The notes under the pieces: model-generated | Database searches by the model: none | The model's input: only the letters and a program-made list of their open reading frames with translations | What the model was told of the DNA's origin: nothing | Translations under genes and position numbers: made by a program | Origin: Apteryx mantelli | Lineage: Eukaryota > Chordata > Aves > Apterygiformes > Apterygidae | DNA length: 64,000 nucleotides | Assembly (NCBI RefSeq): GCF_036417845.1 | Contig: NC_089981.1 | Coordinates: 20,914,001 to 20,978,000, forward strand | Direction: 5' to 3' | In this document: one piece after another, positions 11,776-24,962 of the stretch | How the letters are laid out: each line of letters opens with the position of its first letter | Numbering within the stretch: the stretch's first letter is position 1

Positions 11776-13776
11776 CGTAACTGCAGTGTCCGGACCACAG
11801 AAACATTGCGGAGGTCGAACAAATGCATAAGGACGAGCAACTCCACATCTTTCCTTACAAAGTGCTCTGAGCACCTCCAGGTCCGTTTTGTCGCTCTAAG
11901 AAATCTCACAAGCAATTGTTGCTGAGACAACTGGGCTATCAAAGAAGAATATTTCTGTCTCAGACAAACACAATAACCTCCCACTTGCCTGTATCTCTCC
12001 TTAAGCCCAGTACAAGCGTTCTCTACATTCTGAACAAAACCCGGCTTTTACATTACAACATTTTACTTCTGATACAGCATCAACTAGTCTTGCATGACTG
12101 GAGAATTTAAGAAAGCGGATTGAAAGATATTCTAGCAATCAATAAGGGAAATGGTTCTTTCCTAAAACTCGAAGTACACAGCAGCATCGTTTTAAGCAGT
12201 ACTTGATTTAAAAAATACACAGAAAAGAAACAGTCTTTTTGCTCCTTTAGTAACTACCTTCCAAGTGTGAAGAATTAACTCAAATTACTGGCATGCATTA
12301 GCAACAACATCAGCTGTGTGCATATGTAGTCACCACAAAGAATCTAAGTGAATGCCCTATTTTATTTTATTTAGCAAGAACATGTCTGCAAGCTGCAGTT
12401 TTGTGTGCAGAAGGAGCAAACTTACAGGCAACAGTCAAGCCATGCGTTTGCCGTACACACTCTTAAGATAATCTTCAAAACCTAAACTAGAAATACCTGA
12501 TCCTAGGCAAACTAAGAGGTAGTCAGCTTTAAGTATTTGTATCCTAAATTCGCGTGGGTTCAGCATACACACCACAACTACTCAGAGCAGTGAAGCATCT
12601 AACTCAGCACGTTAGCAGTTTGTGAACTGCAGGGACTAGAGCCCAGGATCCAGCAAAACCCTTATAGCTTTCTTCATTACTAAGACTTCAATATTTGGCC
12701 TACAAATTGGAATAAGCCTGGTATACTCGCTAGGGAGGAGAGGTTTTGTTCGCTTTTGGGGTTCTCGGTGTTTTAATTATGACATGCCGATCACCTAAGA
12801 ATACCTTACGTTGTTCAGGCTTTTGTCAGAAGTTGTGAGTGTATGTCAAAACTGCCCCTGGAATGCATAGTTTTACATTTAAATATATGGAAGTCATGAA
12901 CCAAAAAAGGAAAAATAAAAGAAAAAAAAAATCAGGAAAAAGTACAGATGACTTCAATTGCAATCCTAGTATTCATCATCATGTGAGATCCCATGCAAGG
13001 ATTAAAAAGAGAATAAATGGTTTAAAAAAAAAACCAACAGAAAAATCTTCTCTACTAAAAGTATTAGTAATCTTGCAAGCAGAGTTCAAAACACCTGATT
13101 TTACTTACAAGAGACATATTAGCATAAATCAAATTATACAAAGTTGTTATTAAAACCATTGGCTTATGGGTATTCAGGCTCTACAAAGACTTATTGTAAG
13201 CAAGTAAACCAGTGCTTCAGTAAAGTCACAGAATATTTTTGCTTTGGACTTTTTTCAAGCTTACAGTAAGATCAAATCCCTCCCCTTGTCCCAATTAGTA
13301 AAAGCTGCATCTTTGCAAGTAACCACTATCAATGCTAACTCCAGATGTAAATCCCTCTGCCATGATTAAAGCTCATTTCAGTAGCTTCAAGTTATTTCTC
13401 AGTTACTTAATTCCAGAGCAATTTAACAATAGAAAATAGCAACAACAAAAAAGAGGCATACTACTGCAAACATGTTACAGCGTTATTTCACAAATTCTCC
13501 CAGGCAAGCTCTTTTAGGGGATGCTCAACATGTCAGGTGCCGGCCAGAGATTATTCCATCACTTTTCAACAGGAGCCCGGGTCCTTTGGAATAAGGAAAA
13601 ATAAACACCATAAAATGTGCCAAAGAGGAAGTCCAGGAACCCTGAAGAGAAGAGAATTTTCTTAGGTGTTATCACTAGCGATAGTCTAGAAGCAGTATAC
13701 CATAGTTCCAAGAGGGAGGTTTAGAAAGAAAAAAAGGTTATTGTTATTCTTCCTATGCCCTACCGTTCACCCGCTC

Positions 13777-13797
13777 AAAAAAAAAAAAAAAAAAAAA
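13777..13797. repeat. A homopolymer (21)
   Basis: Uninterrupted A run. No retrocopy body was recognised next to it. Confidence 0.9.
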
Positions 13798-16700
13798 CAT
13801 TTGAATTATTTCTATGTTTTTTTTCCAAATTTCAGTCCCATTAACAGAGGCAGGATTAGGCCTCCTGTCCGCAACTCAGGAATGAACACCTTCCCCACCA
13901 CACTCCTCCCAAAACTTCAGCACCTGCAAATTTACAATCAGCTCCAAGGGTCAACTGGGATGCGACACTCAATATTCAAGTCCCATGCCAATATAAGCAG
14001 CATAAGCGCTGTTTCAATACAAGATGCAAAAGGAGACCAAACATGAATCATGCTCAAGATTAGGTATCATGAGAAGCAAAACAAACCAGGATTGTATTTA
14101 AAACAACAAAAAAAACCCCACACCATACCGCACACAGTCAGACTTGGAAAGAAAAATTGTTGTGTTGAAGATGGCAAAGTTGCTGCAGGTATCTGACTAC
14201 GATCCATAATGTTTAGTTAGCTTTGCAACCCAGCAAGCAAAATTAACGGACCTCTTCCAATGCACGCACAGAGTCCTTCCACAAGTTTACATCAGCCGGA
14301 TGTAAGCTTTGTGTCGAGATGAACACCTAGCAGTCAGAATATGAACACCGAGCATTCAGAAAAACACAGTTGTGTTCTCGTAGTTAATAACACAACAGAT
14401 TCTTCTCTAAATGAATGCTGAAATACCATTCCGTGTAGTAACCCCTGACTAATTCTGAAAGGAGAGAAAGCAGTTCAACAAAATGAAGAAAGCCTGTCCC
14501 TGGTTTGAGATAACAGGGCGCTAAAGTTCTCATTTCAGTTGTTTTTGGAAAGGAAGAAGTAAAGCTTACAAGTGACCATCTTCTGCCTACTATAGCAGAA
14601 GAAAACCACACTGTACGTATTTTTTCTTTTTTTAAACAGCAACTAGGTTGTGGTTTTCTCTGAAGGCCAAAGGCTTAATCAATAGCTTCATCAGAGAAGG
14701 GAGAATAAAAAAACCAACTAGTAACAACTGCATCAACAAGCTTCTTCACTTAAAATGGATGTCGCTGTCAAACCGCTTTCCTGTTTCCAGGTACAGGACG
14801 AAGACACGAATTCTAGTCAGACAAGGGCACAGGAGATAGAAATCTTTCCAAATTATCAGATTTGGAACCTTTACAAAGCAGTTACACTTGTTACTCTAAA
14901 GCATCCCAAAAGCCTCTCCAGCTAATAAGTTATTACAGAAAACTATGAACAGCTTACTAGCTGTGAACGACACCCAGCTTTGACTACTCAGATGAAGACT
15001 GGTTTACAGAAATTTTTTACTTGACAACTGGGTAGGTTAAAAGCATATACAGAGAGCTTCAGGCAGTAACTCAGCAGATTCTGCAATGATAACTGGTTTC
15101 ATTACAAAGTGAAAAAAGCTTAAAAAATAATAAAAAAAATCAGGTGTCAAGTTGGAAATGGCATATTCTTTGAAAGCTGAAACATCCAGAGCTGTAACAA
15201 GGGTTGCATTATCCAGCACTAATGTCAGCATGTAGCTGGCATTTTTATGTACCACAGTCTCCTACAAGGTTCAAATGCACAGGTGAAACAACTCCCTGCT
15301 TAAGCACCAATGAACTCTTCTGTGACTAACATACCCTAAATGGCCTGATCTATTTGAGCACAAGAGGTTTTTGTGTAGCAACTAGTAGAAGGTGACCTAA
15401 TAGCTGGATGCAAGGAGAGTAGCCACCAAAAAGTAACCCTTAAGGCCACCAAAGGCACTCAAGAGTCTTGTATTTCTCAGTGATAAGAGCATTCCCAATG
15501 CAGATGATCCATTGCCTTAAAAAAAAAGTCAGATAGGTTTGGGGGAAAGACTAATAAGGAAGATAAATCCTCATGGTTTTATCATTAAAAGAGACAAGGG
15601 TTTAGACCTTTGAGATGTATTAAGCGGTTTCTTTAAAACACTAAACACACGTCCCTGTGCCAGCTCAACACATTTCATATCAGGATGAGCATTTATGAAG
15701 CACACGGAGGTATTCTCACAGTGGAAACGGGCTGCCTGTTCTAAACAAAGCTAAGCACGAGTACGTCTCAAAGTTTTAAGAGCTGAACAGAAGCACCGGT
15801 TTGCAGAACTGACACAGAATATGCTCTAGTGGCTGCTTTTTAAATTGCCCCTTTCACCCAGGCAGGGTGAAACTTTTTACCCTTGTAAACCTGCTGTCGG
15901 AAACAGGCTGCCCTTTGCTCACCAGGAGCCAATTCCTCAAAGCCTTAGACATGCCAAAACCTATTACGTGGGAAAATTAGGCACCTCAGCATTTTCAGTC
16001 TGCACTTGAGGATAGCTTGAATAGAGGAAAACTAACACATTTAAGAATGCAAGTTCCAGCTATTCACTGACACTAAAATAATGGACTATTTCATTATTAA
16101 TCAATAATAAAACACCTGCATTCAAACTTGAAGATTTGGACCAGAACAGGTATTTTCCATAAAGTAACAGTAATTCATGCCAATGCACACTTGTGCTTCA
16201 ACTAAATTCCATACTTTCTCCACCCGATGGATGCAGGGAAGAATGTCTAATACCCAAGCAAACACTTCTGTTGGTTCTTCTGCATTCAAAACTTGCGGCA
16301 TAAATAAGAGGATTAATGAAATACACATTTCTTTATCCTCTGCCACTTTCAAATAGTAGTTAAGAAGTGCAAAACCTTTGGTCCTTTGCTACCCCTTACT
16401 TTTATTTCTACATATTGCAAGTAATGCAATCAAAAAAAACCCCATACTTACCCAATAACCTTTTTAAAGAAACATATCTTCTCAAAACTGTTAAAATTTA
16501 CCTCTTATTTTGTACAGAACAAAAGGTAAAGGACCTTGAGTGTTACTAGCAAGGAAATCGTTAGCTTTCCAAGCCCTAGATTCAGCTACATTGGTTTATA
16601 TTACATCTAGCAACCACTTAAGTAAAAGTGGTAATAAAGGAGAGTTTCCATAGTGCAGTTCCTAGCTTTCTTAAACAAGATGTAAGGCAACAGAATTATC

Positions 16701-17358
16701 CTAGTAAGACCTTACCATCATTAAACGTAAGATCCAGGAACTGTAAGGGAGCATTTCATTTTAAACAACCTAGTAACATCTCAGCATGTTGAACTATTCA
16801 CTGGCACAATTTCATTTACATATCAAAACAAGATACTGCCTCTTCCTCCAAACACTGTCAAGGATTCCTGTACAACCAAAGGACATTTGGGAATACAAGA
16901 GAAACACTTCAGCAAATCCGTTGATTATTCTACAACTTATGCTTGTTGTACTACTGACACAATTCCCTCCAGCCGTCACACTCATTTACAGCATATACTT
17001 CTCAGCTAACAACTATTCTCAGGGGAAAACTACATATTCCTGAGTGAAATGGGAACAAGAGGTGCTCATGTGGCAGTCTTTTACTGACCGAGAGAAAAAA
17101 CGTATTATCAAGTAGCACGAAGACACAGTAATTTTCATGACATGCTCTGAAGCAGCTGCCTCCTCTTCCTAGGGAGAGGACAACTCACCTAGTGGAGTGA
17201 AAGTCCCTACTTACTATCACATAGTAGAAGTGGGAGCCTGCTATGGCTGCAGAGCATGCAAAATTTGACTATAAAAGTGAAATCATTATCTCCATTATCT
17301 ATTTATCACACTAACTACATTTCTGTTTAGATCAGGATTATTTATATTTTTAAATATT

Positions 17359-17374
17359 ACACACACACACACAC
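17359..17374. repeat. (AC)8 microsatellite
   Basis: Simple dinucleotide repeat read directly. Confidence 0.95.
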
Positions 17375-18110
17375 AAAACAAACGCATACATATGCAATGC
17401 CCCAATAGTCAGTTGCCTTCATGTGCCAAAATACGCAAACAAGCTCCAGACTAGTTAGTGTTTACTGAGACAGACACCAATCCCTCAAAATTCATCAAGT
17501 CACAGTACTCCAGCGAGAATACAGAAATCAGCTAAAACCTGCAGTTTGCAATCAAGTTACAACAGCAATCTTGCACCAAGCAACACGCGTATCCTTGACA
17601 ACACCCGTACTCCGTATCTCAAACCACTGGTTAATATAAATGCAATCTTAATTACCTGCAATAACTCTAAATTAGACATTGATTTCCCTGGTCCCAGTTG
17701 AAAAGGTGAGTAACTTCCTAGTAACTCCACTTTAACAGCCAAACATTTACACATTTAAGATATTTACTGGTCAAGGAACTCAGATTCTGGATATTTTCAA
17801 CTCTTCCATCAGTCACCTTCAAAACGGGAATTAAGATATCTGTGTACTGAGGAAAGCAGATGGTTCGGTCACGTTATAAAAAGCAAGCTGAAGAATGCAT
17901 AGCTACATAGAACAACTTGACTCTGAAGCATGCAGCTGGATACCAAAAACTCAGTTGGAGCAGATGGCATTACCATACTCCAATACAAGAACCTATAGTG
18001 CTAAACATCATCCATACCTATTATCTGTCAGTTCATGAACACATGTGCTTTGAAACTCTTCCACAGAATTGGAGGCTGGGCAGCTGACACCTCCTGTCAC
18101 AAAACCAGAG

Positions 18111-18169
18111 CACTTGGAAACAAGTTCCCTGTAAAAATCAAAACACTTGAAAACAAGTTCCCTGTAAAA
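18111..18169. repeat. Short direct duplication (26-bp unit, 33-bp period)
   Basis: CACTTGGAAACAAGTTCCCT followed by GTAAAA at 18111-18136 recurs at 18144-18169 with one G-to-A change. This is a local tandem duplication in intron 1. Confidence 0.9.
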
Positions 18170-21100
18170 CAAACAGAATAACCACGACAGTGTGCCTAGA
18201 TAACCCCTGATTCTCATTATAAGACCAAAAGAAAAAAAAAAGAAAGAAAGAAGGTAGTGCAACAGCAGGATGGATTAGAAGACAGTTTAAAAATAGCCAA
18301 CTAGAAAGTAATGAGGAAAAAAAAAAAAGCTGCAATGAAAGGGAAGGAATGACCACAAAGTCTGGCCTGCAGAAGAGGAAGAGCAGCTTAGCAGGTGCTA
18401 AATTTGAACCTACAGAAATCAGGTAAGTCAGCCTTTACTGGACATGAGGGACAAGAAAAAAGTTAAAGCATTGAGAAACCACTTGAAATTTAAGTTAAGG
18501 CTTTATAGGTGCAGCAGATAAATCTACCACTACAGATGAAGTTTAATAGCAATGTTTCTTACCTGTTAAACACAAAAGTTTTTTTTAAAAAGTTAAAAAA
18601 AACAGAACGATTTGTATTCTCTGAGGCTCCTTGCCCATTACAGGGTATCCTGGCAACAGCAAAAATCTTTCAATCTACAGTATTAGCAGATTAGCAGGAC
18701 TGAATTAGGTTAAGATGAAGCAGATTTCTTCCTACAAGAAAAAAAAAGACATTTTGCAATTTAATAATGTTAACAGGTTCTATTAAATAGCTCAACAGCT
18801 GCATGAACACAGTGTTGCTTGCAGGGCATAAAAAACCATGAACGATGGAAGAAGGAAACAACTTGCTAGGAAGAAAAGAAACCTCGGTCCATTGCACCAT
18901 ACTCTGCGACAAATTCAAGAGGAGCTTGTCACCTGCAAGGAAACCGTTACAGACTTCACCCCATTAAACATCCTCCTTCGCTGCTGGGAGACACAGGAAG
19001 AAGCTCCGTCGTCCTCACAAAACAAAAGGCAAGCGAGACTGTAAAGGCAGTTTGCCAAGGGAATCTAACAGGAACCCAGAGTTTTTGTTATTGTTGTTTT
19101 GTTTAACTACAAGCAATTTTATACAAAGTCACATCTTCAGATTTAGAGGTCAGAACTGCTTATTACTTGATTTTTTAACCACCTTATTCTATCCTCACAA
19201 CTATTCTCTGGCTGCTTGTTACACTAGGGCCTGATTTACGCACAAACTTGCACATAAACAAGGGTACAAGCATTAAGAACGCCAGTCATTTGGGCATAAA
19301 TTGGTACACGAAATTCAGACGCTTCCAATCTGAAGTCAGTTTAACTTACAAAAATCCAGATAAACCTACTTTACATTGATAAGCCTACTTCAAATTGCGA
19401 GAGTCTACACGCAGACTTCTGCTTCTTTTGAAAGCAAGGGCAATGTTATTCTTGAAAGAAAGAAGTATCGGGAACTCAGAAGGGTAGCAAGCATAGCAGC
19501 AAGTCCATTAATTTGTGTCAACGACTAGTACTTGGCTAAAGGGCTCTACTGCTGGAATTTCAGTCACTAGTATATCTTCAGCTAAAGAAAGCACACAACC
19601 ATGCTGAGTACTCTGCCAGTAGAGACAAGAATGATTTAATTTTAGCCCTCCCGTGTCACAGATAGAGTTGCATCTTCAAACCGGTTTTTAATCCTTGCAG
19701 AATATTTATTAAATAGCCTCTATCGACCTAGAAACACATACTACCAAATATATTCCTTCTGAATTAAAAGAATTTTTACATTCTAGTTAAACAAGCATCC
19801 AAGACCACATGTTTTTATTAGCTTTGTTAGGACTAGTAGTTTTTGTGTCTTGAAACACCATGCTATTTGGAATTTCCAACAGTTCTGGAGCCAAAAGTCA
19901 CCATATTTCCATTTTACTCACAACAGTGCAAAGACGCCAAGCCTTCGTGTACACAAACACTAGATACAGCCTTCTCTAAGGCTATTTTAGTAACCAACAT
20001 ACACGTGAACTGAAGGTCAGTGTAATACATTGACCATAATACTTTCAAAGGTCAAATGTGTTTTTCATCCTCAGACCTTCAGGTCTAAATGTCAAGTAGA
20101 TTTGCCAATCCCTTGCGAGTCAAGTGACTAACAAGAGGAAAAAAAGTAAACAGGTTTATTGAACTTGGTTTGCTTTACCAAAGTTGGCTTGGTAATCATT
20201 TCTGGATTTCAAAGGCTCACCTATATTCAGCAGCTCAGCTCTAAGCTAGGACTGTCTATTCCTCAATTATTCCATGTGCGGGCAAACTGAGAAGCCTAGT
20301 TTAATCCACTTCCAGAGAGTTTACAAAAGTCTTAAGGTATCGTCCACTCAGATTTCACTTGCCAGTAAAACTATGTAAGTGAAAACCACTATGAATTATT
20401 ACTCTCCTTACAAGGATGTCTTTCTGATATTTCTCCATTCCTCTCTTCTTGTATTAAACAAAATTTTAGTGTCTAAAAACCGTTGTCTAGTCCTGGAACG
20501 GTCCATTTCTGACTTCTTAGAGCTCGTCCATGCAGCAGGATTACATGGAATAACGAAGGGCTAGCGTAATCAAAACTATCAAGAAGATACTGGCAGCGCA
20601 AGTGTTACAGCATACCCTGGGAAGCCTGTTCCACAGGAAGCCTGCTCTGGTCAGTCAGGACCTTTTCACTCCATCTCAGAACTCACAACAGTAGAGAGCC
20701 TGGTTTCAGGAACGGCCTTCTGCTTAGCGGCACTGATGGGTTATTGGCTCCGACTGCTCTTCTCTGCCAAAGAGATTAGGGATTGAGAAGGACTGCAGTG
20801 TGGATAAAATAAAGGAAAGACACAGGAATACTTCACTTAAAATTAAAGAAAGTCAACTGGCTGGATCAGGTATAATGCTGTACAAGTCTGGCTCTCCTGC
20901 CTCTGGGGATGGCTTACATTCAGCCATAGTTTAGCCACTTCAATACGGCACTTCTATCAGGGAGACAGGGCCATCACAGAAGGCAGCAAAACCTGAAACC
21001 TAAAGGTGACAGTACTTCCATCCTGCCTTTGCATGGCATGTAGGCATGTATATCACATTCAAACATAAAACCATGGAAACCCATCATCACTACATCTTAT

Positions 21101-24100
21101 CTCTGCTAATATCTTTATCCGATTTAGCCGTAAAATACAGCAAAGCACAACTATGGAGAATAATATCAATTTTCCCCTAAAGTACCACAGCATTGTTAAG
21201 CTTGTTCTAAAAGTATTACCTGATGAGATGTACTTACTTACACTTTTTTAGATGCAGAAGTTAAGCATTATCTCATCAGCTGTCATGAACAGGACTAAAC
21301 ACATTAATACTGCATAGACTGGGACATATCTGCTCCTAAAACAGTTTCCAGACATCTCTTGGTCCAAACACTGAAGGTAAAAAGGTCCCTTCCAAGTCTG
21401 TTCTTTGCCCACAGAAACCAATGCAACATTTGCGCACCCTGGCAATGAAGTACAATAACTGCAAGTTCCTGAACAGTGCTGCTGTTACAGTATTTCACCT
21501 CATGAATTCAAAACAATAACTTATAAAAACCTCACTGAACCCTCACAAACAGACCATCATGTAATGTTAACACTCATCCCAAATCCAAGTGTTCATACTG
21601 CCAAACAGCTCCTTTCCAAAAATTTGTTTTGCTTTGCAGCCCACACCCCAAATTTGGGGGGGATCAGTTGGACAAAACCACTAACCACTAACTAATGTTA
21701 ACGTTCTTCAAGAAGAACAAAGGTGTCTGGACAACAATTAAAAGTGGGAAGCGTATGCCACCAAGTGGTTTAATCTTATTTCATATACCAGGCATATCAT
21801 GCCCTAAAGAAGCACAACTGTTTTTCTACGATACTGTGCTTAAGAAAAAAAAAATATATGAAAATTGATATCTTCCTTTTTCCACTGGCTTATTACCTCA
21901 GAATGATTCCCCAAAGCATTTGCAATCCATCAGTACTGAATTGTTAAATATTAATGCTCCAGGCAGAGCAAATGTGAAGTCATCATCTAAAAGAGACTAA
22001 ATAGACTCATCATCGCTCTTCACCACATCTCTCCAAATGTCTAGATGACCAATTCTGATGACTGCTGGGAAAAGCTGCTAGACATCATGCATATTTTCAG
22101 AAGTATTTTATTATTTTCTCCCCCCAAGAGCAATTTTATTCACTTATTTTTAAGAAAACAACCATAACCCTTCAGAACTGCTTAGCACAACTATGAACAA
22201 TTCCCCTTCCCCTTGCAGTCGTTGCAATCTGGTCTCAAGTCTCAGGGGTAAGACTGAAGCAACCCAGCAAGTAAAACAAGGCATCTGTTAACTGTACTGA
22301 GCTCTGGGAACAGATTTCCTAAAGTTAGGTTCAGCATTACACCCACCAGCCCATCCTTCAGGTAATATCCAACTTTTAACAGCGGCAAAGAGCAACCAGA
22401 ATACACAATGTATAACAGGTCAGGGTAATGTCAAACAAAAACCCTGGAAAACAAAACAAAAAAACCCACAAAAACAAAAAACCCCCACACCCACAGATTT
22501 ATCCCCCTTAGGGAAACAGTCTTAGGGCTTAATACAGAAGCTAAGCAGAAACACCTCTTCCCAAACGACTTAAGTTTAAGCAATCTCTTGAAAAGACAGT
22601 CCCCAAAGAAAACTGGCTTTAAAGTATTTGTCTGTTGCTGTGAATTGGGGACGGTGGAGGGGAAAAGACAGAGGGGAGAGGAATTACTGTACCTGATCAA
22701 GTCCAGACTAGTAACTTGTGAACTAGTGAAGTTTATCAAAAAAATCTGCATAACTGAGGTGACTTTTAAACAGCATTTAAGATAACTCATTAACACTAGG
22801 ACTTAAACTGCAAATAATTTAAGTTATCAGTTCCAAATGCTTTGTTGAGAGCGAGCAAGCAAGAGTACATGCGTGTGCTGCTGCCGTGTAACCGTTCACA
22901 CCCAGGAAGGGCTGCGCACAACCAGCACTGAATTTCAGGGTAGTCTCTGCCAGCAGTTGTGCAGCAGGCTAAGCTGGCTACGCTAAGGAGCTCTGCATTG
23001 CCCCTTGCCAGCCTGCCTCCTCCTCCTCCTCCCTCTTGGCTCTGACCCTTGTCAAAGCTCTGCCAAGCTGTTTGAGCTAAAACCTACTGTAAAGGGAGAC
23101 AAACGAAGGCAGGGGAAGAGGGAAAGAAAAGCTTTACCACCAAGTCCCTATGCTGCAACAGTTCGCAGGGTCTGCCAAGCACCAAGGCCAGCGAGGCCAA
23201 GGAGGTGGGAACATCCCGCTGGGGACCAGGCAACCGGCGTTTGCCTCTTCCTTCTCTGCCCCCAAATTACAGCAAGTCTGGCTGCTGCAGGGCTGTGGCC
23301 TTATACTTCACCCGGAGCAGGTGATAAATAACAGCAAGAAGTATAAGGCTGAATTTGGACAATTCACCATCAATTCTACTGTTGTCCCACCCACCTGCCA
23401 ACCTGCAAGCCTCAATGCCTCCTGGATTCCTATATGTCTTCTTTGGAAGTGTAAAATCAGCAATGCTGACTGACTACTTTTTATAAGCTTTATCCTTATT
23501 TTTTTGAACATTTATGAAAAAAAAGGTTTACTTAGCCTTAAGACAAGATGTGAGAGCTTTAGCAGAGTGTTTCCCCCTGCCTTTTTAAATATTTATTCCA
23601 TTCTATTCCAGCACGTGCTCTCAATAAGTGTGAGGGGTTCTTCTGGTTTTATTTTTTGGATTTGGCGGGGGGGGGGAGGTGGTTAAGTCTAAGAAGCCAA
23701 GTCAGATCACATCGGTATATTTGTCAGCACAGCTGCACTTTTGCTGGGCATGACCTGAACCATAGTTGTAATGTTCAGCAGTTCACTGAATCTGCCTCAA
23801 CCAGATGGGACACTGCTCAGGAAGAGCTATGAGAAAGCTACAGCTTCACCAACAAGCTTGTCAGTATTATGCAACAGTACGATACAAAGCTCCCTAAGGT
23901 TATACCTAGGGCAGTGTTACAGAAACAGTACGGCTGTGCGAGACACTCTGCAGCACTGAGGCTACTCAGCCCTGACTGTCATTTCCATTAATTAACCTGG
24001 GTACAACACCACGCTAACTGGCTGCACAGCTTGCTGAACCCAAGTCCGTACCTGGCACAGCACACTGTAAACATAAAAGCATACGCACAATTGGCTGGAC

Positions 24101-24929
24101 ATTTCTAATATAGCATGCGGTGCATCACGTAAACCTACCCACTCTCTCCGAACAACCTTTAACTGTTCCAATAAACAAGTTCGTCCTCCTTTCGCCTTGC
24201 TGATTAGACCTTGAAAGCTGGCCACAAATCAAGTTGAAATGCATGAAGATACACAACTAACAAAGATAAAAGAAAGCTGCTTACTTCAGCAACTTCTAAG
24301 CAGTGAAGCAAAGTGCGTTCTTCTTGTACGGACACTGCATTCGAGGCTGCTAGGAGTTTCCTTTCTATGCAAAAGCCCGGTCTGTTAGAGGAGTACTTGG
24401 GATTGCCTGCAGCTCAGGAGTGGGACTCAGCTGCCACCAGGAGCCGGGAACGCTTTGCCTCCTGAAGTTCCTGAGATCTATGGCAGCAGCCAGAATGGAC
24501 TTCCTTACAGTAAGACAGTTTCTTCAAAGTTAAGCCCAAAGCTGTGTGTCACTTGCTTCCTTCTTGCTTGACTCTTCATTTTCATTAATGGTTACCTAGA
24601 CCTCACTGGTTAAATAAAGTCTGCAGGCAGCTGCACATCCTCAAGGTGGCAGGTGAGACTGCCCTTTAATCAGGATATCAAGGAGTGAGCAGTTACACAC
24701 ATTATCTTTGATTTCTGTGCTACCATACCCTGTGAAGACTGATAGGACTCATCGACCCCCCCTCTGCATGCATGCGCAGGCTAATAAACCCAGCACGACC
24801 ACAGCACAACAAACACCTCTTGCTTTTCAATCTGAAAACCCTAACACTCCTCAGAGAGCCCAGGTGCAGGTCTGACACTATGAAAACAAAAGTTAAAGAT
24901 ATTCCTCCTTTAATCTTCAATTTAAGCAG

Positions 24930-24930
<1 letters not shown>

Positions 24931-24961
<31 letters not shown>
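24931..24961. repeat. (TA)n microsatellite
   Basis: About 15 TA units read directly. The translated shadow is a Tyr-Ile run. Confidence 0.95.

Positions 24962-24962
<1 letters not shown>

Noticed and set aside
23005-23473. Two overlapping plus-strand frames of about 108 codons in intron 1
   Set aside because: Start codons are non-ATG or poorly placed, composition is ordinary for a local GC rise, and there is no splice or poly(A) support.
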